Of a DNA stretch of 64,000 bases, positions 25,258 through 42,689 are shown in pieces; the first letter of the stretch is position 1; each line of letters starts with the position of its first letter. Made by a program: the position numbers and the translations under genes. Below the pieces are notes generated by a model. It saw only the letters and a program-made list of their open reading frames with translations, was not told where the DNA came from and ran no database searches. The stretch covers positions 26,379,320 to 26,443,319 of the forward strand of contig NC_092248.1 in assembly GCF_036320965.1 (NCBI RefSeq), read 5' to 3'. Origin of the DNA: Panulirus ornatus (taxonomy: Eukaryota; Arthropoda; Malacostraca; Decapoda; Palinuridae).

Positions 25258-26470
25258 GATTACCTTACCAACCAGTCAACAATACAATCACCCCCTTTTT
25301 TAATAAATTCCACTGCAATACCATCCAAACCTGCTGCCTTGCCGGCTTTCATCTTCCGCAAAGCTTTTACTACCTCTTCTCTGTTTACCAAATCATTTTC
25401 CCTAACCCTCTCACTTTGCACACCACCTCGACCAAAACACCCTATATCTGCCACTCTATCATCAAACAAACCTTCAAAATACTCACTCCATTTCCTTCTC
25501 ACATCATCACTACTTGTTATCACCTCCCCATTAGCCCCCTTCACTGAAGTTCCCATTTGTTCCCTTGTCTTACGCACTTTATTTACCTCCTTCCAAAAAT
25601 ATTTTTTATTCTCCCTAAGATTTATTGATACTCTCTCACTACAACTCTCATTTGCCCCCTTTTTCACCTCTTGCACCTTTCTCTTGACCTCCTGCCTCTT
25701 TCTTTTATACATCTCCCAGTTGTGCGCAGGAGGGTGGTTGTACTGGAAATGAGATGTTTGTTGACAATATGTGGTGTGAGGTGGTTTGATCGAGTAAGTA
25801 ATGTAAGGGTAAGAGAGATGTGTGGAAATAAAAAGAGCGTGGTTGAGAGAGCAGAAGAGGGTGTTTTGAAATGGTTTGGTCACATGGAGAGAATGAGTGA
25901 GGAAAGATTGACCAAGAGGATATATGTGTTTTGAGTGATCGGGGCCTGAACATGCAGGAGGGTGAAAGGCGTGCAAGGAATAGAGAGAATTGGAACGATG
26001 TGGTATACCGGGGTCGACGTGCTGTCAATGGATTGAACCAGGGCATTTGAAACGTCTGCGGTAAACCATGGAAAGTTGTGTGGGGCCTGGATGTGGAAAG
26101 GGAGCTGTGGTTTCGGTGCATTATTACATGACAGCTAGAGGCTGAGTGTGAACGAATGGGGCCTTTGGTGTCTTTCCTAGCGCTACCTCGAACACATGAG
26201 GGGGGAGGGGGATGTTATTCCATGTGTGGCGAGGTGGCGATGGGAACAAATAAAGGCCGACAGTATGAATTATGTACATGTGTATATATGTATATGTCTG
26301 TGTTTGTATATATATGTGTACATTGAAATGTATAGGTATGTATATTTGCGTGTGTGGACGTGTATGTATATACATGTGTATGTGGGCGGGTTGGGCCATT
26401 CTTTCGTCTGTTTCCTTGCGCTACCTCGCTAACACGGGAGACAGCGACAAAGCAAAATAAATACATATAA
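25258..26470 (+). mobile_element. LINE copy with inverted 5' segment and long 3' UTR
   Basis: 25258-25719 is antisense LINE ([10 protein letters not shown] through GCFGRGG, AGKAAGLDG to DWLVR). At 25720 the orientation flips to sense, starting at RRVVVLEMRCL, followed by an internal deletion after RIYV (about 25930) that removes the GRPNWRW segment, then a long-subfamily 3' UTR to about 26465. An inverted 5' piece next to a sense 3' piece is the layout left by twin priming, here with roughly 1 kb missing between them. Confidence 0.75.
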
Positions 26471-26471
26471 A

Positions 26472-26477
26472 TGAATA

Positions 26478-26517
<40 letters not shown>

Positions 26518-26520
26518 TAT
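26472..26520. repeat. (TA)n and T run
   Basis: A short (TA)n then a T run between converging LINE 3' ends. Confidence 0.9.
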
Positions 26521-27713
26521 ACTTTGTCGCTGTCTCCCGCGTTTGCGAGGTAGCGCAAGGAAACAGACGAAAGAAATGGCCCAACCCCCCCCCATACACA
26601 TGCACATACACACGTCCACACACGCAAATATACATACCTACACAGCTTTCCATGGTTTACCCCGGACGCTTCACATGCCTTGATTCAATCCACTGACAGC
26701 ACGTCAACCCCTGTATACCACATCGCTCCACTTCACTCTATTCCTTGCCCTCCTTTCACCCTCCTGCATGTTCAGGCCCCGATCACACAAAATCCTTTTC
26801 ACTCCATCTTTCCACCTCCAATTTGGTCTCCCTCTTCTCCTCGTTCCCTCCACCTCCGACACATATATCCTCTTGGTCAATCTTTCCTCACTCATTCTCT
26901 CCATGTGCCCAAACCATTTCAAAACACCCTCTTCTGCTCTCTCAACCACGCTCTTTTTATTTCCACACATCTCTCTTACCCTTACGTTACTTACTCGATC
27001 AAACCACCTCACACCACACATTGTCCTCAAACATCTCATTTCCAGCACATCCATCCTCCTGCGCACCACTCTATCCATAGCCCACGCCTCGCAACCATAC
27101 AACATTGTTGGAACTACTATTCCTTCAAACATACCCATTTTTGCTTTCCGGGATAATGTTCTCGACTTCCACACATTTTTCAAGGCTCCCAGAATTTTCG
27201 CCCCCTCCCCCACCCTATGATCCACTTCCGCTTCCATGGTTCCATCCGCTGACAGATCCACTCCCAGATATCTAAAACACTTCACTTCCTCCAGTTTTTC
27301 ACCATTCAAACTCACCTCCCAATTGACTTGACCCTCAACCGTACTGTACCTAATAACCTTGCTCTTATTCACATTTACTCTAAACTTTCTTCTTCCACAC
27401 ACTTTACCAAACTCCGTCACCAGCTTTTGCAGTTTCTCACATGAATCAGCCACCAGCGCTGTATCATCAGCGAACAACAACTGACTCACTTCCCAAGCTC
27501 TCTCATCCCCAACAGACTTCATACTTGCCCCTCTTTCCAAAACTCTTGCATTTACCTCCCTAACAACCCCATCCATAAACAAATTAAACAACCATGGAGA
27601 CATCACACACCCCTGCCGCAAACCTACATTCACTGAGAACCAATCACTTTCCTCTCTTCCTACACGTACACATGCCTTACATCCTCGATAAAAACTTTTC
27701 ACTGCTTCTAACA
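26500..27713 (-). mobile_element. RTE-like LINE 3' half, unit 1 of a tandem composite
   Basis: Short-UTR subfamily. The 5' end is cut inside KLLEAVKSFYRG by a (TA)n tract. The same breakpoint recurs in the copy at 28117-29320. Confidence 0.9.
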
Positions 27714-27714
27714 T
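26704..27714 (-). pseudogene. LINE RT C-terminal half, 336 codons open
   Basis: Starts LEAVKSFYRGCKACVRV and keeps [37 protein letters not shown] and RRRGRPNWRW up to VYRG stop. It lacks the fingers and the first palm Asp through 5' truncation, so it is not functional despite being open. Confidence 0.85.
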
Positions 27715-27737
27715 ATATATATGTATATATGTATATA

Positions 27738-27779
<42 letters not shown>
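27713..27779. repeat. (TA)n microsatellite
   Basis: Forms the LINE/short-element junction. Confidence 0.95.
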
Positions 27780-29317
<1,538 letters not shown>

Positions 29318-29320
<3 letters not shown>

Positions 29321-29344
29321 TATATATATGTATATATGTATATA

Positions 29345-29390
<46 letters not shown>
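29318..29390. repeat. (TA)n microsatellite
   Basis: Same position and internal TATTATA interruption as in unit 1. Confidence 0.95.
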
Positions 29391-29395
<5 letters not shown>

Positions 29396-29631
29396 CCCTG
29401 GGGATAGGGGAGAAAGAATACTTCCCACGTATTCCCTGCGTGTCGTAGAAGGCGACTAAAAGGGGAGGGAGCGGGGGGCTGGAAATCCTCCCCTCTCGTT
29501 TTTTTTAATTTTCCAAAAGAAGGAACAGAGAATTGGGCCAGGTGAGGGTATTCCCTCAAAGGCCCAGTCCTCTGTTCTTAACGCTACCTCGCTAATGCGG
29601 GAAATGGCGAATAGTTTGAAAGAAAAGAAAA

Positions 29632-29636
<5 letters not shown>
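29388..29636 (+). mobile_element. short non-autonomous element, unit 2
   Basis: Nearly identical to the member at 27778-28022 across its length. Confidence 0.82.
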
Positions 29637-29726
<90 letters not shown>

Positions 29727-29727
29727 T
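29635..29727. repeat. (TA)n microsatellite and T run
   Basis: Same role as 28021-28130. Confidence 0.95.
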
Positions 29728-30861
29728 TGCCGCTGTCTCCCGCGTTTGCGAGGTAGCGCAAGGAAACAGACGAAAGAAATGGCCCAACCCACCCCCATAC
29801 ACATGTAAATACATACGTCCACACACGCAAATATACATACCTACACAGCTTTCCATGGTTTACCCCAGACGCTTCACATGCCTTGATTCAATCCACTGAC
29901 AGCACATCAACCCCGGTATACCACATCGCTCCAATTCACTCTATTTCTTGCCCTCCTTTCACCCTCCTGCATGTTCAGGCCCCGATCACACAAAATCTTT
30001 TTCACTTCATCTTTCCACCTCCAATTTGGTCTCCCTCTTCTCCTCGTTCCCTCCACCTCCGACACATATATCCTCTTGGTCAATCTTTCCTCACTCATTC
30101 TCTCCATGTGCCCAAACCATTTCAAAACACCCTCTTCTGCTCTCTCAACCACTCTCTTTTTATTTCCACACATCTCTCTTACCCTTACGTTACTTACTCG
30201 ATCAAACCACCTCACACCACACATTGTCCTCAAACATCTCATTTCCAGCACATCCATCCTCCTGCACACAACTCTATCCATAGCCCACGCCTCGCAACCA
30301 TACAACATTGTTGGAACCACTATTCCTTCAAACATACCCATTTTTGCTTTCCGAGATAATGTTCTCGACTTCCACACATTCTTCAAGGCTCCCAGAATTT
30401 TCGCCCCCTCCCCCACCCTATGATCCACTTCCGCTTCCATGGTTCCATCCGCTGCCAGATCCACTCCCAGATATCTAAAACACTTCACTTCCTCCAGTTT
30501 TTCTCCATTCAAACTCACCTCCCAATTGACTTGACCCTCAACCCTACTGTACCTAATAACCTTGCTCTTATTCACATTTACTCTTAACTTTCTTCTTTCA
30601 CACACTTTACCAAACTCAGTCACCAGCTTCTGCAGTTTCTTACATGAATCAGCCACCAGCGCTGTATCATCAGCGAACAACAACTGACTCACTTCCCAAG
30701 CTCTCTCATCCCCAACAGACTTCCTACTCGCCCCTCTTTCCAAAACTCTTGCATTCACCTCCCTAACAACCCCATCCATAAACAAATTAAACAACCAATG
30801 AGACATCACACACCCCTGCCGCAAACCTACATTCACTGAGAACCAATCACTTTCCTCTCTT

Positions 30862-30864
<3 letters not shown>
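29710..30864 (-). mobile_element. RTE-like LINE 3' part, unit 3 of tandem composite
   Basis: Almost identical to unit 2, but cut slightly later by (TA)n, within RVGREESDW. The one clear coding difference is SMKS to SRKS. Confidence 0.9.
29907..30864 (-). pseudogene. LINE RT C-terminal part, open (unit 3)
   Basis: [40 protein letters not shown] and GRPNWRWKDEV to VYRG stop. The upstream Ile-Tyr residues come from the (TA)n tract and are not LINE protein. Confidence 0.85.

Positions 30865-30951
<87 letters not shown>
30865..30951. repeat. (TA)n microsatellite
   Basis: LINE/short-element junction of unit 3. Confidence 0.95.
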
Positions 30952-30952
<1 letters not shown>

Positions 30953-30956
<4 letters not shown>

Positions 30957-31200
30957 CCCTGGGGATAGGGGATTAAGAGTACTTCCCACGTATTCCCTGC
31001 GTGTCGTAGAAGGCGACTAAAAGAGGAGGGAGCGGGGGGCTGGAAATCCTCCCCTCTCGTTTTTTTTTTTTTTTTTTTTTTTTTTCCAAAAGAAGGAACA
31101 GAGAATTGGGCCAGGTGAGGGTATTCCCTCAAAGGCCCAGTCCTCTGTTCTTAACGCTACCTCGCTAATGCGGGAAATGGCGAATAGTTTGAAAGAAAGA
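30953..31200 (+). mobile_element. short non-autonomous element, unit 3
   Basis: As in units 1 and 2, with a longer internal T run and GGGGATTAAGAGTAC in place of GGGGAGAAAGAATAC. Confidence 0.82.
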
Positions 31201-31202
31201 TA

Positions 31203-31297
<95 letters not shown>
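31200..31297. repeat. (TA)n microsatellite
   Basis: About 45 TA units before the next LINE 3' end. Confidence 0.95.
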
Positions 31298-34533
<3,236 letters not shown>

Positions 34534-34566
34534 CTATGAGTCCACGGGGAAAATGAAACACGATAA

Positions 34567-34612
34567 GCTCCCAAGTGCACTTTCGTGTAATAATCACATC
34601 ATCAAGGGAAGT
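34567..34612 (-). ncRNA. hammerhead-like motif, core mutated
   Basis: Minus strand: CUUCCC, UUGAUGA, UGUGAUUAUUACA, CGAAA, GUGCACUU, GGGAGC. The first core base is U instead of C; the other elements are kept. GGGAG can pair with CUUCCC. Probably inactive. Confidence 0.55.
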
Positions 34613-34678
34613 GCAAGAGAGAAATAACAGTCAGTTGATTTACAGCAAAGAGACGTAGTTAGGACGCCATTTGGTAAT

Positions 34679-35261
34679 TTAGTGATTGCCCAAGACAGAC
34701 AACGATCGTATCATAAACTTATTATTTTGACAAGAAGGAGCATTCTTTACAAATTTCATCTGCAATAAAGCTATCCAATTTGTATATACCTTCACTAATA
34801 TCAAGGTTATAATTCTTTTTGTATTCAGTAATAGATTCAATGATATTTCTCGTGGTGCTGGAGTTCGATTATATACCTGAGATAGCATGACTCCAGTCAA
34901 TACACTGATCGTAGTTTTTAGCGTGATTAAACAAGGCATTTGATTCTTGTCATGTTCTTATACTATATTTATGTTGCTTAAGTCCAACAGAAAGATCCTT
35001 ACCAGTCTTCGCAACATAAAGCTTATCACAATTTCTACATGGTACTTTATAGATGCATCCAGGAGAATTTTCTGATGAGTTCCTGATTAAGATATTCTGT
35101 ACAGTATTATTGTTGCTGAAGGAAACATTTACATTAACGGACTTAAGCAACATGGGAATTAAAGTAAAATTTTTATTAAAAGGGAGAAATAAAAGATTCT
35201 TGGTGTCAATGGGAAGTTTGGGTTCAACTCTGTAAATTGATTTCTTTGCTAACTTAAGCTG
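34679..35261 (-). pseudogene. PLE GIY-YIG domain, degenerate
   Basis: LAKKSIYRVEPKLPIDTKN, GCIYKVPCRNCDKLYVAKTG and KDLSVGLKQHKYS. Compared with the other copy, YVGQTG has become YVAKTG and the conserved Arg of LSVRLKQH is Gly, so catalysis is unlikely. A frame break follows HSIRT, and the C-terminal segment continues out of frame. Confidence 0.82.
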
Positions 35262-36985
35262 AACCCAAACCTTTAGTGTACACCTCAAGAGCACCATCTA
35301 CTAAAGCCTTTCTTCGTTTTTTATTCTTCTTTCTCACAATTTTCTGAATTATATTGGCCTCAAAAAACGTCGTTTTCATCCACATTTCTCTCTAGATGCT
35401 CTTTAATGACAGCTTTTTGCTTCTTTATTATTCTCGTCTGTTTAATTGTACTCCTCGGTCCCGTACTTGTAGTGCATAAAAGTTTAATTTCCTCCTCCCT
35501 CCTCACTCATCTCATCCATATCATCTAGGTATGCACTTCTCATCTCCTATACTTTATTACCATCCATCCTTCTCTTTTCTCCACTGTGAAAGGAACAATA
35601 ATCGTATTTTGACTCTCTTGCAGTTTTTCCATACCATCATTTTTCCTGCATATATGCAACTTTCACTTTCCTCCTCATCAAAATATCCACGTTATCCTTC
35701 CTTTCTCGCCAAAGTTTTCACATTCCAGGTGACAAGCGTCAACTTTAGGTGCCTTTTTCCCTTCTCCGCTCCACAAACTTCTTTGTAGCCTAGGAGACTG
35801 TCGTCACCTTGATCGTCTCACACAAGCCCGGCGCCACTCTTGTCCATCGTTTGCAGAGGACACCCGCACACTGTCCTCACTTTCCTTAATATGAGATGTA
35901 TCATGAGAGAATGAACAGCACTAAGGAAGGAAAATGCAAACCAAAGAAATTATACTTCTAACGTGTCAGTTTTAATACCTCATATTAGAGGGAAGGTTGT
36001 ACGTTTTGTGGAACGTTTGATCACATATATTCCAGTTCTATGAAAACTTTTGGATGAATTCCTATGACTGACAGTTACTCGTTTCTGCGAGTTTACAAAG
36101 TTTTCAAGGTACTTTGTCCTGAAATATTTGAAAACAAGTATGTAGCTCAACTTACCTATGGTAACAAGAAGAGACTCATACATCGTTAAAAACCAGGAAA
36201 TATTTATCTTTGCCTTGTATTCACCAAAAAGGAAAAAAGAATTATTCACGAATGGAAGATGTTCTTTCTTCAGCCAGTCTAACCACATTAATGCTTTATT
36301 TACCCTTGCTGATGACACTGTCCCAATTCTCCTCCTTATGCTGATTGAGTCTAACTTCTTCCCTTTCTGCTAAGTACGTCTGCTGATGCTCCTCTATCAT
36401 TCTACCTCTTGCTAGAGACGCGTTGTTACTCTCCGTTCTCTAATGTCCCACTAATCCCCATATCACCTTTCATGCTGAGGACAGTTTATCCCACTCTTCT
36501 GGTGATTACCTCATTGCATCCCTTCCACCAACCAGACTCCATCGTCTTGCAATCTCTGACGACATACTATCCTTATCTACTTCTAGTGACTACCCAGCCC
36601 CTAGTGCTTTCACTGATCATCTCCCATAACTTCCCATTCTGCTATCCACACCACCAAATACTTCTGCTGGCCAAGTCCCCATTACTCCGACTTGGCATTA
36701 CCCTGTTCTGCTGGCTACAATCTAAAGCCTCCTATATCTGACCTATTGTCCCCTCGAATTCGAAAGCCAAACATCCCAACGCAAAGCATTTCTACGGAAT
36801 GCTCCCGTGAAAGCCATCCCCTCAGCTAATATGCCCTTAGAATTCCAAATTTTACAAAGTGTGTCACGAGCAGCCTCCTTTTCTGGAAGTCACTCCTGAA
36901 GAACCTTCAGTTTTTGCGAAAAACATCTTCGCACCTTCCACTCTTTACTGATTATGCCCTCAGCATGCAGTGTAGACCCATGTTT

Positions 36986-36990
<5 letters not shown>
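35262..36990. other. unassigned intron DNA
   Basis: No exon or element recognised. Short frames (for example near 35531, 35980 and 36409) lack any recognisable domain. Confidence 0.45.

Positions 36991-37080
<90 letters not shown>
36991..37080. repeat. (CT)n microsatellite
   Basis: About 45 CT units. Confidence 0.97.
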
Positions 37081-37082
<2 letters not shown>

Positions 37083-37500
37083 CCGCCCGTGGCAATATTT
37101 CTTTCAAAACAACATCAGTGCCATAATTCCGGCCACCAATTCTCAGCATATACATTTTTGTTAGCTACGCCGTCAACACCCGCAGCCTCTCTTCCAGCAT
37201 AAGGCCATCAGTTCCATTCAATGTTTGCGCTTCATCCTGGTTCTGTAATATGTTCTTCTATGGCTTGCCAGCAGAAAACGTAATGGTAATATATTTCTTA
37301 TTTCTCGCAGTCAATTAAAGTTTCTCTATGAGAAATGGATATCGGATTTCCTCCTAATTGAAAAAGTTATTAAACAAATATCTTCCTGTAAAAGGGTTTC
37401 TCATAAATGCTACCTAAAAGGACATTATTGCTCAGATGTATTGTGCGGGAAATATTTTGATTTTGAATTTCATATGATATTTATATATTTATATATATAT
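37081..37500. other. unassigned intron DNA
   Basis: AT-rich sequence ending in a short TA run at the LINE 5' junction. Confidence 0.45.
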
Positions 37501-37510
37501 AAGGCTCAGA

Positions 37511-39025
37511 GTGGGGTGCCTAAATGTGTGTGGATGTAACCAAGATGTGAAAAAAGGAGAGATAGGTAGTATGTTTGAGGAAAGGAACCTGGATGTTTTG
37601 GCTCTGAGTGAAACGAAGCTCAAGGGTAAAGGGGAAGAGTGGTTTGGAAATGTCTGGGGAGTGAAGTCAGGGGTTAGTGAGAGGACAAGAGCAAGGGAAG
37701 GAGTAGCAATACTCCTGAAACAGGAGTTGTGGGAGTATGTGACAGAATGTAAGAAAGTAAATTCTCGATTAATATGGGTAAAATTGAAAGTTGATGGAGA
37801 GAGGTGGGTGATTATTGGTGCATATGCACCTGGACATGAGAAGAAAGATCATGAGAGGCAAGTGTTTTGGGAGCAGCTAAATGAGTGTGTTAGCGGTTTT
37901 GATGCACGAGACCGGGTTATAGTGATGGGTGATTTGAATGCAAAGGTGAGTAATGTGGCAGTTGAGGGAATAATTGGTATGCATGGGGTGTTCAGTGTTG
38001 TAAATGGAAATGGTGAAGAGCTTGTAGATTTATGTGCTGAAAAAGGACTGATGATTGGGAATACCTGGTTTAAAAAGCGAGATATACATAAGTATACTTA
38101 TGTAAGTAGGAGAGATGGCCAGAGAGCGTTATTGGATTACGTGTTAATGGACAGGCGTGCGAAAGAGAGACTTTTGGATGTCAATATGCTGAGAGGTGCA
38201 ACTGGAGGGATGTCTGATCATTATCTTGTGGAGGCTAAGGTGAAGATTAGTATGGGTTTTCAGAAAAGAAGAGTGAATGTTGGGGTGAAGAAGGTGGTGA
38301 GAGTAAGTGAGCTTGGGAAGGAGACCTGTGTGAAGAAGTATCAGGAGAGACTGTGTACAGAATGGAAAAAGGTGAGAACAATGGAAGTAAGGGGAGTGGG
38401 GGAGGAATGGGATGTATTTAGGGAATCAGTGATGGATTGCGCAAAAGATGCTTGTGGCATGAGAAGAGTGGGAGGTGGGCTGTTTAGAAAGGGTAGTGAG
38501 TGGTGGGATGAAGAAGTAAGAGTATTAGTGAAAGAGAAGAGAGAGGCATTTGGACGATTTTTGCAGGGAAAAAATGCAATTGAGTGGGAGAAGTATAAAA
38601 GAAAGAGACAGGAGGTCAAGAGAAAGGTGCAAGAGGTGAAAAAAAGGGCAAATGAGAGTTGGGGTGAGAGACTATCAGTAAATTTTAGGGAGAATAAAAA
38701 GATGTTCTGGAAGGAGGTAAATAGGGTGCGTAAGACAAGGGAGCAAATGGGAACTTCAGTGAAGGGCGTAAATGGGGAGGTGATAACAAGTAGTGGTGAT
38801 GTGAAAAGGAGATGGAATGAGTATTTTGAAGGTTTGTTGAATGTGTCTGATGACAGAGTGGCAGATATAGGGTGTTTGGGTCGAGGTGGTGTGCAAAGTG
38901 AGAGGGTTAGGGAAAATGATTTGGTAAACAGAGAAGAGGTAGTAAAAGCTTTGCGGAAGATGAAAGCCGGCAAGGCAGCAGGTTTGGATGGTATTGCAGT
39001 GGAATTTATAAAAAAAGGGGGGTGA
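37511..39025 (+). pseudogene. LINE AP-endonuclease and linker, 504 codons
   Basis: VGCLNVCGCNQDVKKGEIGS, LALSETKLKG (Glu of the endonuclease), [45 protein letters not shown] and GGMSDHYLVEAKV (Ser-Asp-His) give all the landmarks of an AP-like endonuclease in one unduplicated copy. The basic coiled linker [20 protein letters not shown] follows, then [15 protein letters not shown]. The frame stops at TGA 39023-39025 because GGGGGT has become GGGGGGT. Confidence 0.88.
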
Positions 39026-39041
39026 CTGTATTGTTGACTGG

Positions 39042-40451
39042 TTGGTAAGGTTATTTAATGTATGTATGACTCATGGTGAGGTGCCTGAGGATTGGCGGAA
39101 TGCTTGCATAGTGCCATTGTACAAAGGCAAAGGGGATAAGAGTGAGTGCTCAAATTACAGAGGTATAAGTTTGTTGAGTATTCCTGGTAAATTATATGGG
39201 AGGGTATTGATTGAGAGGGTGAAGGCATGTACAGAGCATCAGATTGGGGAAGAGCAGTGTGGTTTCAGAAGTGGTAGAGGATGTGTGGATCAGGTGTTTG
39301 CTTTGAAGAATGTATGTGAGAAATACTTAGAAAAGCAAATGGATTTGTATGTAGCATTTATGGATCTGGAGAAGGCATATGATAGAGTTGATAGAGATGC
39401 TCTGTGGAAGGTATTAAGAATATATGGTGTGGGAGGCAAGTTGTTAGAAGCAGTGAAAAGTTTTTATCGAGGATGTAAGGCATGTGTACGTGTAGGAAGA
39501 GAGGAAAGTGATTGGTTCTCAGTGAATGTAGGTTTGCGGCAGGGGTGTGTGATGTCTCCATGGTTGTTTAATTTGTTTATGGATGGGGTTGTTAGGGAGG
39601 TAAATGCAAGAGTTTTGGAAAGAGGGGCAAGTATGAAGTCTGTTGGGGACGAGAGAGCTTGGGAAGTGAGTCAGTTGTTGTTCGCTGATGATACAGCGCT
39701 GGTGGCGGATTCATGTGAGAAACTGCAGAAGCTGGTGACGGAGTTTGGTAAAGTGTGTGGAAGAAGAAAGTTAAGAGTAAATGTCAATAAGAGCAAGGTT
39801 ATTAGGTACAGTAGGGTTGAGGGTCAAGTCAATTGGGAGGTGAGTTTGAATGGTGAAAAACTGGAGGAAGTGAAGTGTTTTAGATATCTGGGAGTGGATC
39901 TGTCAGCGGATGGAACCATGGAAGCGGAAGTGGATCATAGGGTGGGGGAGGGGGCGAAAATTTTGGGAGCCTTGAAAAATGTGTGGAAGTCGAGAACATT
40001 ATCCCGGAAAGCAAAAATGGGTATGTTTGAAGGAATAGTAGTTCCAACAATGTTGTATGGTTGCGAGGCGTGGGCTATGGATAGAGTTGTGCGCAGGAGG
40101 ATGGATGTGCTGGAAATGAGATGTTTGAGGACAATGTGTGGTGTGAGGTGGTTTGATCGAGTAAGTAACGTAAGGGTAAGAGAGATGTGTGGAAATAAAA
40201 AGAGCGTGGTTGAGAGAGCAGAAGAGGGTGTTTTGAAATGGTTTGGGCACATGGAGAGAATGAGTGAGGAAAGATTGACCAAGAGGATATATGTGTCGGA
40301 GGTGGAGGGAACGAGGAGAAGAGGGAGACCAAATTGGAGGTGGAAAGATGGAGTGAAAAGGATTTTGTGTGATCGGGGCCTGAACATGCAGGAGGGTGAA
40401 AGGAGGGCAAGGAATAGAGTGAATTGGAGCGATGTGGTATACAGGGGTTGA
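39042..40451 (+). pseudogene. LINE reverse transcriptase continuation, 469 codons
   Basis: [99 protein letters not shown] and RRRGRPNWRWKDGVKR to VYRG stop. No defect is seen inside this frame. Only the single-base insertion just upstream separates it from the endonuclease. Confidence 0.88.
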
Positions 40452-40636
40452 CGTGCTGTCAGTGGATTGAATCAAGGCATGTGAAGCGTCTGGGGTGAAC
40501 CATGGAAAGCTGTGTAGGTGTGTATATTTGCGTGTGTGGACGTGTGTATGTACATGTGTATGGGGGGGGGTTGGGCCATTTCTTTCGTCTGTTTCCTTGC
40601 GCTACCTCGCAAACGCGGGAGACAGCGACAAAGTAT

Positions 40637-40744
<108 letters not shown>

Positions 40745-40758
<14 letters not shown>

Positions 40759-41748
40759 GCTTTGTCGCTGTCTCCCGCGTTTGCGAGGTAGCGCAAGGAA
40801 ACAGACGAAAGAAATGGCCCAACCCACCCCCATACACATGTATATACATACACATCCACACACGCAAATATACATACCTCCACAGCTTTCCATGTTTTAC
40901 CCCAGACGCTTCACATGCCCTGATTCAATCCACTGACAGCATGTCAACCCCGGTATACCACATCGATCCAATTCACTCTATTCCTTGCCCTCCTTTCACC
41001 CTCCTGCATGTTCAGGCCCCGATCACTAAAAATCTTTTTCACTCCATCTTTCCACCTCCAATTTGGTCTCCCACTTCTCGTTCCCTCCACCTCCGACACA
41101 CATATCCTCTTGGTCAATCTTTCCTCACTCATTCTCTCCATGTGCCCAAACCATTTCAAAACACCCTCTTCTGCTCTCTCAACCACGCTCTTTTTATTTC
41201 CACACATCTCTCTTACCCTTACGTTACTTACTCGATCAAACCACCTCACACCACACATTGTCCTCAAACATCTCATTTCCAGCACATCCACCCTCCTGCG
41301 CACAACTCTATCCATAGCCCACGCCTCGCAACCATATAACATTGTTGGAACCACTATTCTTCAAACATACCCATTTTTACTTTCCGAGATAATGTTCTCG
41401 ACTTCCACACATTCTTCAAGGCTCCCAGGATTTTCGCCCCCTCCCCCACCCTATGATCCACTTCCGCTTCCATGGTTCCATCCGCTGCCAGATCCACTCC
41501 CAGATATCTAAAACACTACTTCCTCCAGTTTTTCTCCATTCAAACTACCTCCCAATTGACTTGACCCTCAACCCTACTGTACCTAATAACCTTGCTCTTA
41601 TTCACACTCACTCCCAACTTTCTTCCTTCACACACTTTACCAAACTCAGTCACCAGCCTCTGCAGCCTCTCACACGAATCAGCCACAAGCGCTGTATCAT
41701 CAGCGAACAACAGCTGACTCACTTCCCAAGCTCTCTCATCCACAACAG
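40745..41748 (-). mobile_element. RTE-like LINE 3' fragment with several indels
   Basis: 3' UTR (short form) plus RT from NWEVV and FADDTALVAD down to VYRG stop. Single-base losses near 41358, 41514 and 41547 break the frame. The 5' end stops at ACAACAG (41748). Confidence 0.87.
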
Positions 41749-41764
41749 TATGTATTATTTATCA

Positions 41765-42092
41765 TTATCATGCTTTGTCGCTGTCTCTCGCGTTAGCGAG
41801 GTAGCGCAAGGAAACAAACGAAAGAATGGCCCAACCCACCCACATACACATGTATATACATACACGTCCACACACGCACATATACATACCTATACATCTC
41901 AACGCATACGCATATATACACGCTTAGACATATACATAAATACACATGTACATAATTCATACTGTCTGCCCTTATTAATTCCCCGTCGCCACCCCGCCAC
42001 ACATGAAATGACAGCCCCCTCCCCCCGCATGTGCGCGAGGTAGAGCTAGGAAAAGACAACAAAGGCCACATTCGTTCACACTCAGTCTCTAG
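41765..42092 (-). mobile_element. LINE long-form 3' UTR fragment
   Basis: Contains the CTTTGTCGCTGTCTCTCGCG hairpin, GTGCGCGAGGTAGAGCTAGG and TCACACTCAGTCTCTAG blocks of the long UTR, without coding sequence. Confidence 0.8.
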
Positions 42093-42668
42093 CAAATGGA
42101 TTTGTATGTAGCATTTATGGATCTGGAGAAGGCATATGATAGAGTTGATAGAGATCCTCTGTGGAAGGTATTAAGAATATATGGTGTGGGAGGCAAGTTG
42201 TTAGAAGCAGTGAAAAATTTTTATCGAGGATGTAAGGCATGTGTACGTGTAGGAAGAGAGGAAAGTGATTGGTTCTCAGTGGATGTAGGTTTCCGGCAGG
42301 GGTGTGTGATGTCTCCATGGTTGTTTAATTTGTTTATGGATGGGGTTGTTAGGGAGGTGAATGCAAGAGTTTTGGAAAGAGGGGCAAATATGCAGTCTGT
42401 TGTGGATGAGAGAGCTTGGTAAGTGAGTCAGTTGTTGTTGGCTGATGATACATCGCTGGTGGCTGATTCGGGTGAGAAACTGAAAAAGCTGGTGACTGAA
42501 TTTGAAGTGTGTGAAAGAAGAAAGCTGAGAGTAAATGTGAATAAGAGCAAGGCTATTAGGTACAGTTGGGTTGAGGGACAAGTCAATTGGGAGGTAAGTC
42601 TGAATGGAGAAAAACTGGAGGAAGTGAAGTGTTTTAGATATGTGGGAGTAGATTTGGCAGCGGATGGA
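42093..42668 (+). pseudogene. LINE RT middle fragment, stop and frameshift
   Basis: KQMDLYVAFMDLEKAYDRVD, FRQGCVMSPWLFNLFMDG, TAA at about 42420 in place of the GGA after RAW, LLLADDTSLVAD (Phe to Leu in the catalytic box), FRYVGVDLAADG. Bases are also missing within TEFGKV (42500). It is cut at both ends by other repeats. Confidence 0.85.
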
Positions 42669-42689
42669 TGTCATAAAGTCTTTTTGTAA

